In this document: positions 11,403 through 22,600 of the stretch, piece after piece
Layout: each line of letters starts with the position of its first letter
Position numbering within the stretch: position 1 is the stretch's first letter
Assembly (NCBI GenBank): GCA_963556255.1
Contig: OY744606.1
Span: forward strand, 1,256,227-1,320,226
DNA from: Allolobophora icterica
Taxonomy: Eukaryota; Annelida; Clitellata; Crassiclitellata; Lumbricidae
Direction: 5' to 3'
Length of the DNA stretch: 64,000 nucleotides
Notes under the pieces: model-generated
Databases searched by the model: none
Seen by the model: only the letters and a program-made list of their open reading frames with translations
What the model was told of the DNA's origin: nothing
Translations under genes and position numbers: made by a program

Positions 11403-14400
11403 ATGGTTGCAAAGTGTTTCGTCATGGTTGGCCTAAGACTCTTGTCGCCTCTGCTGCTGCTCACCCTTATCCCTTCGCAGGGCGAGGCATTCAGCAACGG
11501 GGCACCCATCTACGCCTGTGAGTTCATGAAGCCTGGTACCCGGCAGGGTGGAGTGACCGGGGACGAAGGACACATACACCAGGCCCAGAACGATTTACCG
11601 ACGTACGGTAACAGTCGGATTCCTCCCTTTCACATCGTCGTCCAGGCAGAAAGTCTCACCTACACACCGGGAAAGTCTTATCAACGTGAGCAGAGATCGG
11701 TTTCTAATCTAATCTAAACTGATTTGATTTAATCTAAACTCAGGGTGAGAATTTGGGGGGGGGATTTGGGAGGTTCAACCCTGTCTTTCTTAGGACCCCC
11801 AGTTAAGTCTTCATTACACAGCCCAGGGGGTCGTTTCCAACCCCTTCAGTTGTTAAAGTGTGATTATATTGTTCATATATTTTAGCATTTTCTTTCACAA
11901 ATCGCTTTGTGGGTTACTAACAAAGTAATGCTCTGGTTTATTGTGAGATTTGTGCCCATGTGAATTGTAGGCCCTATACTAAGAAATTTGGTGATGTCAT
12001 CACTTTAAGGAGTTTAAGCTTTCTATTGCATTTTTGAATTTCCTCACTTTGCAAAAATACAGATAAAATATTCAACTTCATATGGATCAAACTCATCAAA
12101 GTCTGACCCCCAGTCGTGTTTCTACAATTCTCACACTGTCTACAAAATCTAATTTTATCTGACATGGCGTGACCTGACCTGATATTAGCTAATCTAATCT
12201 AATCTAGTTTTATCTGACGTGACCTGATCTAGTTTAATCTGAGCTTACTTTAAATAATCTAATGCAACTGCTTCTGTAATTGAAATGCGCAATATATTGC
12301 ACGTACGTTGCAGTACATAGAATTATCTTAACATCTGACTTGGTGAGTTGTTTTCTGGCAGTGAGCATCGTAGCCAATCAATCAACCGGGTCGAACATGT
12401 TCAAAGGTATTCTGCTGATGGCTCGGTCCGTCAACTGCGCCTCGCCAAATACATATACAATCGAAGGTAAATCCAATCTTCACATGACATCTCCCCGTGA
12501 CACGACGCAGCGCTTGTGAATAAGCTGGTGCCCTGCGATTAGTCTTATAGTGGCACTTCAGAAATTTGGAGTTTACTATTGCGATTCGAGCTTTTGATTC
12601 AGGGTGGGAATTGTCGGAGGGGTTGGTGGGTTCGACCCCGTAGTCTTTCTTAGGACCCCCAGTTAAGTTTTCATTGCACACCCAAAGGGGGTCGTCTCCA
12701 ACCCCCTCAGTTGTGCTAGTGTGATTTAGCATTATTTGACTCCGAGCCTCTGACAAAGGGAAGAAATTTCCATGGTGTATCATTTTTGAATTTTTGAATT
12801 TTCTCAACAAAGGAAGGATTGGAAAACTGCTAGCGTTGAAATCAGCTGCTTTCAAATATCGTTGACATCAGTTTGCAAAAATACGGATAAAATGTTAACC
12901 CCCAGTCTTTTTTCTACAATTCCCATGCTGATTTGATTACATTTTATAACAGCCACGTTCCTATAGCCATTTTGAGGGTTCCTAAAATGCGCTTTATAAA
13001 TATCTACATACAGACATACATACATAAATACACACGTACGTACAAACAAACTTACACACATACATACATACACAGTTAGGCCTACATACATACATATATA
13101 CATACATATATACATACATTATGTATGATACATACACACACATACACACATATATACATAATAGTTTTCTTACTGCCTTGCTTACTTACTTACTAACAGT
13201 GTTGGGGTAAATAGTCCGGTTGACTATTTAAATAGAATAGAATAGTAAATAGTACATGCAGAAAACTATTGAAATAGTATTTAAAATAGTCAATAGCTGT
13301 GGACTATTGCAAATACCACTGGACTATTTAAAAACTATTTAGCTACTATCGGTGTCATTTACAATGTCACTAGCACGCCCGCTAATTTCAGTTTTTCCAG
13401 GGCACAACCTGCACTTATTAACTACCTTCTTATCTCTATCAACATTATCGATGTCTACTGATCAAAAATATTTTTAAAAACTAATTAGAGTGTAATAAAC
13501 ATAGAGGTAAAGAACTTAATAATGAGTAAGAAATTATATAAGTTATTTTTTACATTTATTTTTTCAGACTGGTGGTTGACTAGGCCCCTATTTAATTTTT
13601 AATAAATAGTAAATAGTTGTATGCTATTTCAATACTATTTCAATAGGACCTTTTACGTGACTATTTTAAATAGTGGCGTCAATAGTCATAAACTATTTAA
13701 ATACTGTTTAAATAGTATTTACTATTTAAATTGTACCCAACACTGCTTACTAAACTGTATACTGTGTATAAAACTTTGTGTTCTGCGTTGATTCTTGATT
13801 TCAGTGACGAACAACGCCGTGGGAACTTTCTCCGTTCCGTCCACTTCCGTTCTTAAGACGCTCGACTGCTTCGAAACCATCGCCGTAAAATCTACTTACT
13901 CACTTACCAACACGAGAACATTTGCCTCATCGGGCAAAACAACGCAAAATTTCTTAACAATGCAATTAGATTATCTAATCTTATGTAGAAGGAAAAGTTG
14001 ATGGTATATCTTCAAGTGAAAGCGTCGGCAATGCGTTGACGAAGCCAAGTCGACATCCAATAGTTGGGCTCCATATTATAAATGTAGCAATGATTGCAGG
14101 CCCGGCTCAAGACATTTGGCGGCCCTAGGCAAAACGTCAAACCGGCGGCCCTAGGCAAACCGGCAAACCGGCAAACCGGCGGCCCTAGGCAAACCGGCGG
14201 CCCTGAGCAGACCGGCCGAAATTTTTAGATTTTCGTCATGGAAATTTCAATTTCGTCCATCTTTTTGGGATTTCACCTTTTTTAGTCATTCGCCTCACAA
14301 ATGAATGTCGTCACCTTTTTTTCGCCTCACAAATGAATGTCGTCACCTTTTTTTTTTAGCAATTCACTGTTAATAATTTTTGAAAAATCCAAAATTGGCG

Positions 14401-17119
14401 GCCCCTAAAAATCGGCGGCCGTAGGCGGCTGCCTAGTTTGCCTATATATATAGGACGAACCGGGCCTGAATGATTGTCCTTAATAGGTAAAAGCTTTCGT
14501 TAGCCAGACACATTACACATTAATGTCTGCTATTGCCAGTCTTGTTGTCAAGACCTCAAACCTCAAGACCAAGACCAAGACCAAGACCCTGAACCTCAAG
14601 ACCAAGACCAAGACCAAGACCTTGAACCTCAAGACCAAGACCAAGACCAAGACCTTGAACCTCAAGACCAAGACCAAGACCTTGAACCTCAAGACCAAGA
14701 CCAAGACCAAGACTTTGAAACTCAAGACCAAAACCGAGAAAAATACCCAAAAAATCACAACCATATCCAGACTTCTATTCCTTACTGAAAAAATCGTCAA
14801 GTCTGACTAGCCTACTCGCTATTTTAATTAAAGCATGAATCTTTTATTTTATTCAGACAAAACAACTCCAAATGCAGAGTGCAGAGAATTCCGAATTCGT
14901 ATTTACTAAAGTCTCATGCGAAATGTTATTCCAAATGCCTGTTGCATTTTATAAAAACCAATTTGCTCAGAATTTTATGACCAAGACGTGACCTGTGGAG
15001 CCTCATAAAAATTCTGCCATGTGAAAAATACGTTCTGCAGTGCTGAATTCACTGGCACACAGAGCAGCTTTTCAAGTACCGGATGTAGGCCTAAATGCAC
15101 AAATTGTGACTCTGTTTTGAAATCATTCCATGGTAAATAACCGGAAGTCAAAATAAATGTCCAAAACAACAGTAAAGCCTCACTCACACCGTGTAAATAC
15201 TAAAGCAATTGTATTAGTAATTAATTTTTATAATCCTTGCGTTTTGTTAAATGACTGTTAATATTTTCAAAAGTCTTGGTCTTGGTCTTGTAAAACCAAG
15301 ACCAAGACTTTGAGCCTCAAGACCAAGACCAAGACCAAGACCTTGAACCTCAAGACCAAGACCAAGACCAAGACCTTGAACCTCAAGACCAAGACCAAGA
15401 CCAAGACTTTTAAAAACGAACTCGAGTGCACTCGAGGCCAAGACCTTGGTCTCGAGGACAACAAGACTGGCTATTGCATGCTTAGCCAGACAAATTACAC
15501 ATAAATGTCTGCTATTGTAAGCATGAGCAGCCAACTGCGTTTCCTTATAGTAGCTCTAAACTTTTTATTGCCTGCAATAGGAAGTTGGTTATAGCGTACG
15601 TCTCATGCGCCTCTGTGCGCGCAGTTTCAGAGATTTAATCTCGGGCCAAGACGATCGGTATCCGGGGACCTCAAATGGCGTGGCACCCCTTTAAACTAGC
15701 AGTGACGGTCAAAGACCTTACCCGATCTATTCGTTAAAAGAGATAAAGGCCTCTATTGTCTTTGATGTTAACAGCCGGCTGGTTTTTTTTTTACTTTTAA
15801 TAATTGAAAGAGACGTGTATTGTCTTTGGATTAACAGTCGGCTGTCACGCATTTGACTCCACAGTACAAGATCAACGAGACGATCACGTGGCGAGCACCT
15901 GACACAAGCAGCGGTAACGTCGTTTTCAAGTGAGTGTATATAGTGACAAACTCAATTTCATACACTCATTCGTTCATTCATTCATTCATTTTGAGCATTT
16001 ACAGCTCCTTCCAAAGATACCTTTTCAGCCTTTCATGCATTGGCCCTGCTCCTTGGAATCAACCTCCTCCATTGACACGTGCCTCTTTATTAGCTGGTGG
16101 TCCAAGTGCCTCGTTCCGCTGTCTTAAAACCACTTTCTATTCACTAGGTCTTTCGCACTGGGAGCGCCTCTGATTATTGAACACTGTGAGAGGCGCTTTA
16201 TAAATGATCAGATGCAATACAATACAATACCTATTCAGATCAGAGGCGCCCCCATGCTTGAACTGCGCCGGTGCCGTTTCGGGTAGTGCCAGTCCGAATG
16301 TTGAAATCAAAGGGGAGGACACCGCTAATTATCGCTTTCGTTCAACAGCAACTCGTGCATGACTACTGATGCAGTGAAAACATTCTACCGTCTTTACATA
16401 CAGGGCTGTAGTCGAGGGTATACGCGGGTATACAGCGTATACTTACCTCTAGAGAAATTTGAGAGCGTATACTCATGGCTGTAGATGAGGGTATACGCGG
16501 GTATACAGCGTATACTTACCTCTGGGAACGAACATTTTTCAAAAAAGAGAGGTTTTTAAAGGTTTTTAGGGCGAATGACTAAAAAAAAGGTCATCAACTT
16601 TTTCAGAGACGAAATCGTAAAAAGTCAGAAAATTTGAAGGGAATTTGTGAAATTCAGAAATTTTTCTGAGACGAATTCCTAAACAGGTCTTCAAATTTGT
16701 TTACGCCGCTGGTCACCGGTAGCGTATACTCACCTCAAATTTTACCACTACAGCCCTGTTTACATACCCTTCTTCTATTTCTCTGTAATGTAATGCAACT
16801 CTAAAATTCCTCATCCCCACACAAAGCCACATCAGAGAGACCAACGGCATATTTTACTGGCGCTATATCAAATTTAGTCCGCCGCAGCCAGCTTGTTTGG
16901 AATTATAGTTAATACTGTTAATGCCACTGTTTTCTTATTTTCAGGGCAACAATTGTACACGATCTGACCACGTATTGGTTGGATCTCTATTCCCCGATTC
17001 TAAGAGATGCGAGCGTTGACCCGCCGAGAGAATGTTCAGCAACGAAAAACAAACTTTCCTCCTTTATCGCTCTCGGACTGTTTGTGATCGTCGCCATTTT
17101 GTTGACTGAACGACACTGA
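11403..17119 (+). CDS. Reeler-domain (reelin N-domain) defence-type protein, secreted then membrane-anchored
   Basis: Five exons: 11403-11685, 12362-12466, 13805-13884, 15838-15929 and 16945-17119, all with GT/AG junctions in frame, giving 244 aa. Residues 1-29 form a signal peptide (leucine-rich core near 13-23). The mature start [13 protein letters not shown] is typical of Reeler domains, as are [25 protein letters not shown] and ETITWRAP...GNVVFKATIV. Candidate disulphide cysteines include 39, 120 and 151. The last 18 residues are hydrophobic ([14 protein letters not shown]), suggesting a GPI signal or transmembrane tail. Reeler-only proteins in insects and other invertebrates (noduler / defence protein 3 type) are immune-induced, but that role is inferred here. 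An in-frame ATG at 11424 would also leave a signal peptide. Introns 1-4 are rich in MITEs. No canonical AATAAA was found just downstream. Confidence 0.9.
11741..12138. mobile_element. hAT-like MITE, family 1, copy 2 (Reeler intron 1)
   Basis: Starts CAGGGTGAGAATTTG and ends CAATTCTCACACTG, 398 bp. The internal sequence is homologous to 5314-5638. Flanking 8-mers TCTAAACT and TCTACAAA match at 5 of 8, so the target duplication has decayed. Confidence 0.8.
12600..12930. mobile_element. hAT-like MITE, family 1, copy 3 (Reeler intron 2)
   Basis: Starts CAGGGTGGGAATTGTCGG and ends ACAATTCCCATGCTG, 331 bp. Flanking 8-mers TTTTGATT and ATTTGATT match at 7 of 8. Confidence 0.88.
13197..13745. mobile_element. 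hAT-like MITE, family 2 (Reeler intron 2)
   Basis: TIRs CAGTGTTGGGGTA and TACCCAACACTG bound 549 bp with a perfect 8-bp target duplication, CTTACTAA, on both sides. The interior is full of ACTATTTAAATAGT-type palindromic phrases. Confidence 0.93.
14097..14468. mobile_element. hAT-like MITE, family 3, copy 1 (Reeler intron 3)
   Basis: TIRs CAGGCCCGG and CCGGGCCTG, 372 bp, perfect 8-bp target duplication AATGATTG. GGCGGCCCTAGGCAAA is repeated inside. Related to 17770-17987. Confidence 0.93.
14537..15469. mobile_element. hAT-like nonautonomous element carrying AAGACC minisatellites (Reeler intron 3)
   Basis: TIRs CAGTCTTGTTGTC and GACAACAAGACTG bound 933 bp, with a perfect 8-bp target duplication GCTATTGC at 14529-14536 and 15470-15477. 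Minisatellites of AAGACC units with interspersed CTTGAACCTC sit just inside both ends (about 14545-14735 and 15270-15445). The middle is unique, with no transposase. Confidence 0.85.
15990..16231 (+). mobile_element. LINE 3' end, family A (Reeler intron 4)
   Basis: The frame reads [16 protein letters not shown] and ends [12 protein letters not shown], then GCGCCTCTGATTATTG...GAGGCGCTTTATAAATG and (AATAC)n. It matches the C-terminus and tail of the copy near 10.9 kb. Confidence 0.85.
16401..16758. mobile_element. hAT-like MITE, family 4 (Reeler intron 4)
   Basis: TIRs CAGGGCTGTAGT and ACTACAGCCCTG, 358 bp, perfect 8-bp target duplication TTTACATA. An internal duplication of GAGGGTATACGCGGGTATAC is visible (about 16416 and 16488). 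It carries the shared AATGACT-A(n)-GGTCATCA core near 16573. Confidence 0.93.
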
Positions 17120-17371
17120 GCTATCAAGAGGCAGTGACGGACTGTGACGCTGCGATTACGTCGTTGATTTTCTAACACAAACTTATCGACTATATCAGTG
17201 GTGCAAGATGTTATTATTTTTACTAATTAGTTTTCGATCGAAAACAAAGCGACATTTAACGTTAGCGTTTTCTCGCGTCAGACTTCAAGTTTTATATTGT
17301 TTGTGATTTTTGCTCTGATCTTCCTAGACGTATCTTTTGCATCTTTCTTTTATTTTGCTATCGTTCTTTGC

Positions 17372-17767
17372 CAGAGACGTCATTTCAGCTTTTTCCAAGG
17401 GGAGGGATGTCATTTGAGTATTTTTCCGGGGGCACTGGCGGCGATCTTGCTTGACAGCTGGGGGGATACAGAACACTTGAACTTTTCTGGTCAAAAAAGA
17501 GGTGTTGACTTCCTTGGTCTTTCTTCAAACTTGGCCAGCTTCCCCCATTTGCCTCACGGTAAATCCAGCACTCTGTACCTAGCTAGGCCTATAAACTAGT
17601 CCCTGCAGTGCAGGCCTACACCTTTCAAATGACGTCCCTGAATTTGAATATCATATTTTGTCTTTTAAACCCCTTTCTTCTTCCTCCTTTTCTTGTTCCA
17701 TCCTTTTTCATTTTCTTCAAAAGCCAGGGCAAATGCCCACCTTACCCCCCCCCAAATGACGTCCCTG
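17372..17767. mobile_element. hAT-like MITE, family 5, interrupted by another element
   Basis: Ends CAGAGACGTCATTT and AAATGACGTCCCTG. After removing the element at 17770-17987 and one copy of its target duplication, the flanks are TTCTTTGC and GTCTTTAC (6 of 8). A solo end of the family-6 type (CACTGGCGGCGATC) lies inside at 17433, and a second copy of the right end lies at 17624-17640, so this block is composite. It sits about 250 bp after the Reeler stop codon. Confidence 0.65.
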
Positions 17768-17769
17768 GT

Positions 17770-17987
17770 CAGGCCCGGCTCAAGACATTTGGCGGCCCTG
17801 GGCAAATCGGCAAATCGGCGGCCCTAAGCACAAAAAAAGTTGATGACCTTTTTTTTTTTTTAGTCATTCACCTCTTTTAGCTTATAAAAATGGTCAAATT
17901 TTTTGGGAAAATTGGAAAATTGGCGGCCCCTAAAAATCGGCGGCCCTGGGCGGTTGCCCACTTGCCCATATGGACGAACCGGGCCTG
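17770..17987. mobile_element. hAT-like MITE, family 3, copy 2 (nested)
   Basis: TIRs CAGGCCCGG and CCGGGCCTG, 218 bp, perfect 8-bp target duplication TCCCTGGT. It inserted into the right edge of the family-5 element. Confidence 0.93.
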
Positions 17988-18338
17988 TCCCTGGTCTTTA
18001 CCAAACGACCTCGGCACTGAACTTCATTCCGAGTTTGCATATTAAAACCGTAGGCCTACTTAACGACACTGGTTCTGTAATTATAATTAAGAGAGCCGGA
18101 AGATAATTATCACTTAATAAAAAAACCTAATTAAATGGTGACCCTTGCGTTGTTATTGTCCTTGCTGCCACCCGGAACTTTCGATTATTTTCTAACACTA
18201 GGCCTACATATTTATCAGACCTGAAAATGAGCGGGTCTGTCCGGGTGTGGGACCCGGCATTCATTTTCGCGACCTATCTTAGCCGGGTCGCGTGTTTAAG
18301 CATTTATGTATTTATTATATATAATAAGTACCAAAAAT

Positions 18339-18685
18339 CAGTGGCGACGATCTTGTTTCACAGGTGGGGGGGGGGACAAAGTCGACCATGGCCTGCTTGA
18401 TGACGTTTTTGGGAATTCACGCCCACAAATAATTTGATGACCTTTTTTAGGAATTCATCTCCGAAAAAATCTGATGACCTTTTTTTAGGCATTCATCTCC
18501 TCAGACAATTTTTGGGGGGAACACTTATCCGGTCAAAAAGGCAGTGAAACCCTCACGCGCAATTACATTTCTTGGCCTTTTTTGGTGTTTCTTCTAAATT
18601 TTGGGGGGGACAAATGTATGGCGTGTCCCCCCACTCTTAAAGGTGGGGTCATGTCCCTCTCGACCCCCCGTGATCGCCGCCTATG
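18339..18685. mobile_element. hAT-like MITE, family 6, copy 1
   Basis: Ends CAGTGGCGACGATC and GATCGCCGCCTATG, 347 bp. Flanks CCAAAAAT and CCAATAAT match at 7 of 8. Two copies of the GATGACC-T(n)-AG..ATTCATCTCC core lie at about 18435 and 18472. Related to 49923-50153. Confidence 0.82.
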
Positions 18686-18789
18686 CCAATAATAATAGAA
18701 AACGTAGTTTCAAACAGAGAAATTTGCCCATGGGCCCCAACGAGGGCCTGGAGCCCAGACCCCCAAATAGGCCTGCGGCCCCGCGCTCG

Positions 18790-19225
18790 CCATGAGACCC
18801 GGCTTTTTTTGCAAACCACTTTCAGCACTGATAGTTATACTTCATTCCGATAGTGCACATGAATATCCCTGTATCAGCCGATGCAGGTCATCTGACTCTC
18901 TCAGTCTCAGTCTGAGAATTTCGTGGACAAGGGCAGCTTTCGACAGGGACATAATTTCTTTTGCTAACCCTAGACTCCGGAACTCTCTTCCGGGAAAAAG
19001 TTAGCTCCGAAAAGTAGGCCTATGTTCTGACCTTCAGATCTCAGCTAAAATCTCGTCTCTTCTTGCACTCATTTCCTCCGTATACGCCGTCTCCTTGCTT
19101 TCTCGGACTCCCTTCTTCGCTTTCGACAGAACTCGCCCTGGAATTTGGTTTGCATACCGATTCCGATTAGTAGCGACCAACGACTGATGCCTTAATCATT
19201 GGCGCTATAGAAGTTCTTAGAGTTA
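18790..19225 (+). mobile_element. Degraded LINE 3' region (family C tail)
   Basis: The + strand encodes AAFDRDIISFANPRLRNSLP, similar to the 'FA-PRLWNSLP' C-terminus of non-LTR reverse transcriptases. It is followed by a tail with CCAACGACTGATGCCTT and GGCGCTATAGAAGTT that resembles tails near 45.2 and 50.5 kb. From 19225 to the receptor gene at 19676 I see only a reversed LINE tail fragment near 19549. Confidence 0.55.
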
Positions 19226-19675
19226 GATTATGCAAGCACCACATTACCAGACAATTCATGCCTATAGGCGATGCAGCCACATTACTACCGTTGACCGATA
19301 TTACCGTTTGCAGACAGTTCTGCTCAGAGTGTAACCGTACTTAATTACTTTACAATAAGTACATTTCGCCTTTTAATGCCCATGTAAAAGACCCGAACAA
19401 CACCAACATTAAACTAGTTCTATATAAGTTCTGCATTGACTGAACACAGCGAGACAACACATCTTCGAAAAACTATTAATGCACAAGGCACCAACTGATG
19501 GCGGACCAAAACCAAAAAGTAATCAGGTCTTAGGTAACTGTGCTTATATCTGTAAATTTATATAGCACCCTTAAGGAACATTACAAATGCCTTGAGAGTA
19601 AGTGGCGCGCTTTTCTGGTCAGTGACACCTTTGAAATCTTCGAGGGCAAGTACCAAGTTACTGTCTTGCCTAAAG

Positions 19676-22600
19676 TCATGTCAAAGTGAGTGAAACGCTT
19701 TCCATTCCAATAGCATAATCCCGACCTCTGGGAGCTTCTTTTCCCGCAGCAGAACGCGGCATAAAGAAGACCAACTTATCCCAGAAGAGTCTGTCTGCGG
19801 TGCAGAGATACTGCCCTGCCTTCAGATACGCCTTCAGACCTTCGTTCAGTCGACCGTTTGCCAGCAGACTCTTACGACTCACCGTATCGAGGACCACGAC
19901 GATCACGCGATGCCTAGATCCGTCGACTCTCGCTCTATCGTTCGCAGCCTCCAGGGCAAACTGGATCTCCCGTTTCTCCTCCGCTCCTGGCGACAACACG
20001 ATGATAGTCCTTCGACTTAGTGCGATGTTCTCCACGATCTCGCTGCTCTCGACTGTTCCGGGCAGCATATCCCGATCTGGTATGTACAGCTGGAACCTCG
20101 GTTCGAGGTGTGGCAGAAGGACGTCCTTGATCCAGCGCCGTACTGTACTGTCTGAACCGTTGTAGATAGCAATTGCGTCGTACACAGAGGACACGTTTTC
20201 CTTCTGCTTCCGATGCAGGTGGAATCTGCTGTAGATCAAGACTTGTAGAACGTACCGGTAGCGGTAGACGAGAACCAGTACCAGAAGTACCAGTACGGAT
20301 AGGGTGCAGACGGTGAGGAGAAGTTCGGGATGGTACTGGCTGAGATGGACGGTCCTGAACGGATCGTAACAGAGAAGGTCCTCATCGGGAATTGTCACAA
20401 TTGGTGTGTCGTTGCAGACGACGTTCGAGATGCTGTGAATGATGTCTGCGTGTTGTTGGATCCAGTATTTGAACGTGGCGTTGTCGCAGTTGCAGGACCA
20501 CGGGTTGTCGTGGAGGGTGAGGTTGCTGAGGTAGGCCAGAGAAGACACACCCTGCATGGTCTCACCGGTGAGGAGACTCAGAGAGTTGTTATGCAGCGTC
20601 AGGACGTTGAGAAGGTGAAGGTCGTTCAGAAGAAAGCCATCGAGCTCTTGGATTATGTTTCCGTGAAGGTGCAGACTGGTTAGTTTCCTTAGCTTTGCGA
20701 ATACGCCGTTTCTGAGATGACTTATGCGATTTCCGCTTAGACTTAACAGCACAAGATTCGGAAACTTCTCAAACGAAAACGGTTCAATTTCGAATATCTG
20801 GTTGTTATCGAGATACAACGACTCAACCTTATCCATCTTTTTCGTCACCGTTCCTCTTGTGAAAGACAGAAGGGAGTTGCCTTCGAAGTGTACGACCCTC
20901 ATTGACGGTTGTAGATTCTTCGGAAAGACTCCGATGCCTTTTCCAGAGCAGTCAAGGTACGTTGGCAAGCCGGCGATGGACTCCGAGTAGCAGTCACACT
21001 GCGGAAATTCAATCGTACAGTACTCCGTGACTCTGCAAAGAAACTCGTCTTTGCTGATAGAGTTGAACGGTACTAGCGTTTGCGATATCGATTTGTAACA
21101 GTACGGTACTCTGTAGTTACGCGAGTACTGGTCGTCGGTAAGCCAAGTCATCTGACACGAACACTGGACTGGATTATCGTCAAGGATGACTTGATATGGG
21201 GCATCATCTAAGCGGTCTTGGATGTGCAAAGGACGGAACTCCTTCAATCGGTTCGATGCCAGATCGAGGACCGTCATCGAAGAAGCCTCCGCTAGGGAAA
21301 ACTCGGAGATTGCCTCAAGGCTGCAGTTGACCATGATTAGTCTAATGGTCGAGATGGCGGTGAACAGTTCCATGTCCCTGGGCTGATCGGGAAAGGTGCG
21401 GATCGGATTGTGACTCAAGTCGACCGTAATTGCGGAGCGAGTTTTGCCCAGGAAGAGATTCTGCGCGGACTTGATGTTGTTGTGACTGAAGTTCAGCGAG
21501 TAGAGACCGACAGAGCTTTCGAAGTAGTCTACGCTGAAATTCAAGTCAAGGTTGTTCATGGACAGGTCGACCGATCTCAGTTCATGATTGCTTCGAAAAG
21601 AGTCGTCGGCTATCTGCGATAGGCTGCAGTCTTTGATGAGGAGTGCCTTCAGTCTTGGAAACATCGTTAACGAATCGCTACCAATCGATGTAAGCCTCTT
21701 GTTTCCTTCCAGAACCAAGCCCCACAGGTTCGGCATGGTTTTATTGAGCAGCGGAAGGCGTTTGATACGATTGTAGCTGGCCGCCAGTTCTTGAACGCTG
21801 TCTGGTAGTGGAACAATGGATTCGAGAAAATTGTAGGCGACGCTTAAGTAGAGTAGCTTCTTGTTGGTATTAAATGTATCCGGATGTAGATCGGTAAGTC
21901 TGTTGAACTGAAGAATGAGGTACAACAACTCTTCATGATGTATGAATGCATCTTTGTCGATGTATTCCAGTTGGTTCGATGACAGATCGATTAATAGAAG
22001 TGTGGATTCGTAGGTGGCTGTGCTGGGTCTAAACATCGAAGGCAGTAGGCGCGTTAGGTTGTTGTTTCCAAGTTTTAAAACTGTAAAAGTTAGAGTATGT
22101 TGGAAAAAGTTTCTGAGGTTGGTTTCGTTGGATAGACGATTGTTGGATAAATCAAGGATTCGCAAGACGGAGGTTCCTTTCAAAGCGTTTTCGTCGACGT
22201 CTGCGATTTCGTTTCCACCCAACCACAGCTTTTCCAGTCGACTGCAGTTTGAGACGATTACTTCGTTCACGAATGACAGTCTGTTGCCTCCAAGATCCAG
22301 ATAATCCAGATTCGACAGAACGTTGAAGCCACCGTTCACAAGAAAAATGCGATTCCCCGCCAGATTGAGCATGCGCAATGACACCAGCTTCTCAAAGACA
22401 ACGGTGTCTAATACTTCCAGACGGTTGGATTCCAGATTCAAATACTCCAAGCTGAGAAGTTCCGAGAAAACCGGGGCTTCCAGTCTCGTTATTAGATTCC
22501 TAGAGATGTCCAGCTCTACCGCATTCCGAAATCCTAAGAACACGCTTCCTTCGATCGTCCGAATCAAGTTCCAAGACAGATTGACTGAACGCACGACATC

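Noticed and set aside
12382..12855. 157-aa minus-strand frame overlapping Reeler exon 2
   Set aside because: It runs through a MITE and antisense to a supported exon; no recognisable protein.
20330..20683. Plus-strand frames opposite the Toll-like receptor
   Set aside because: Antisense shadows of an uninterrupted receptor frame with recognisable LRR and TIR motifs.
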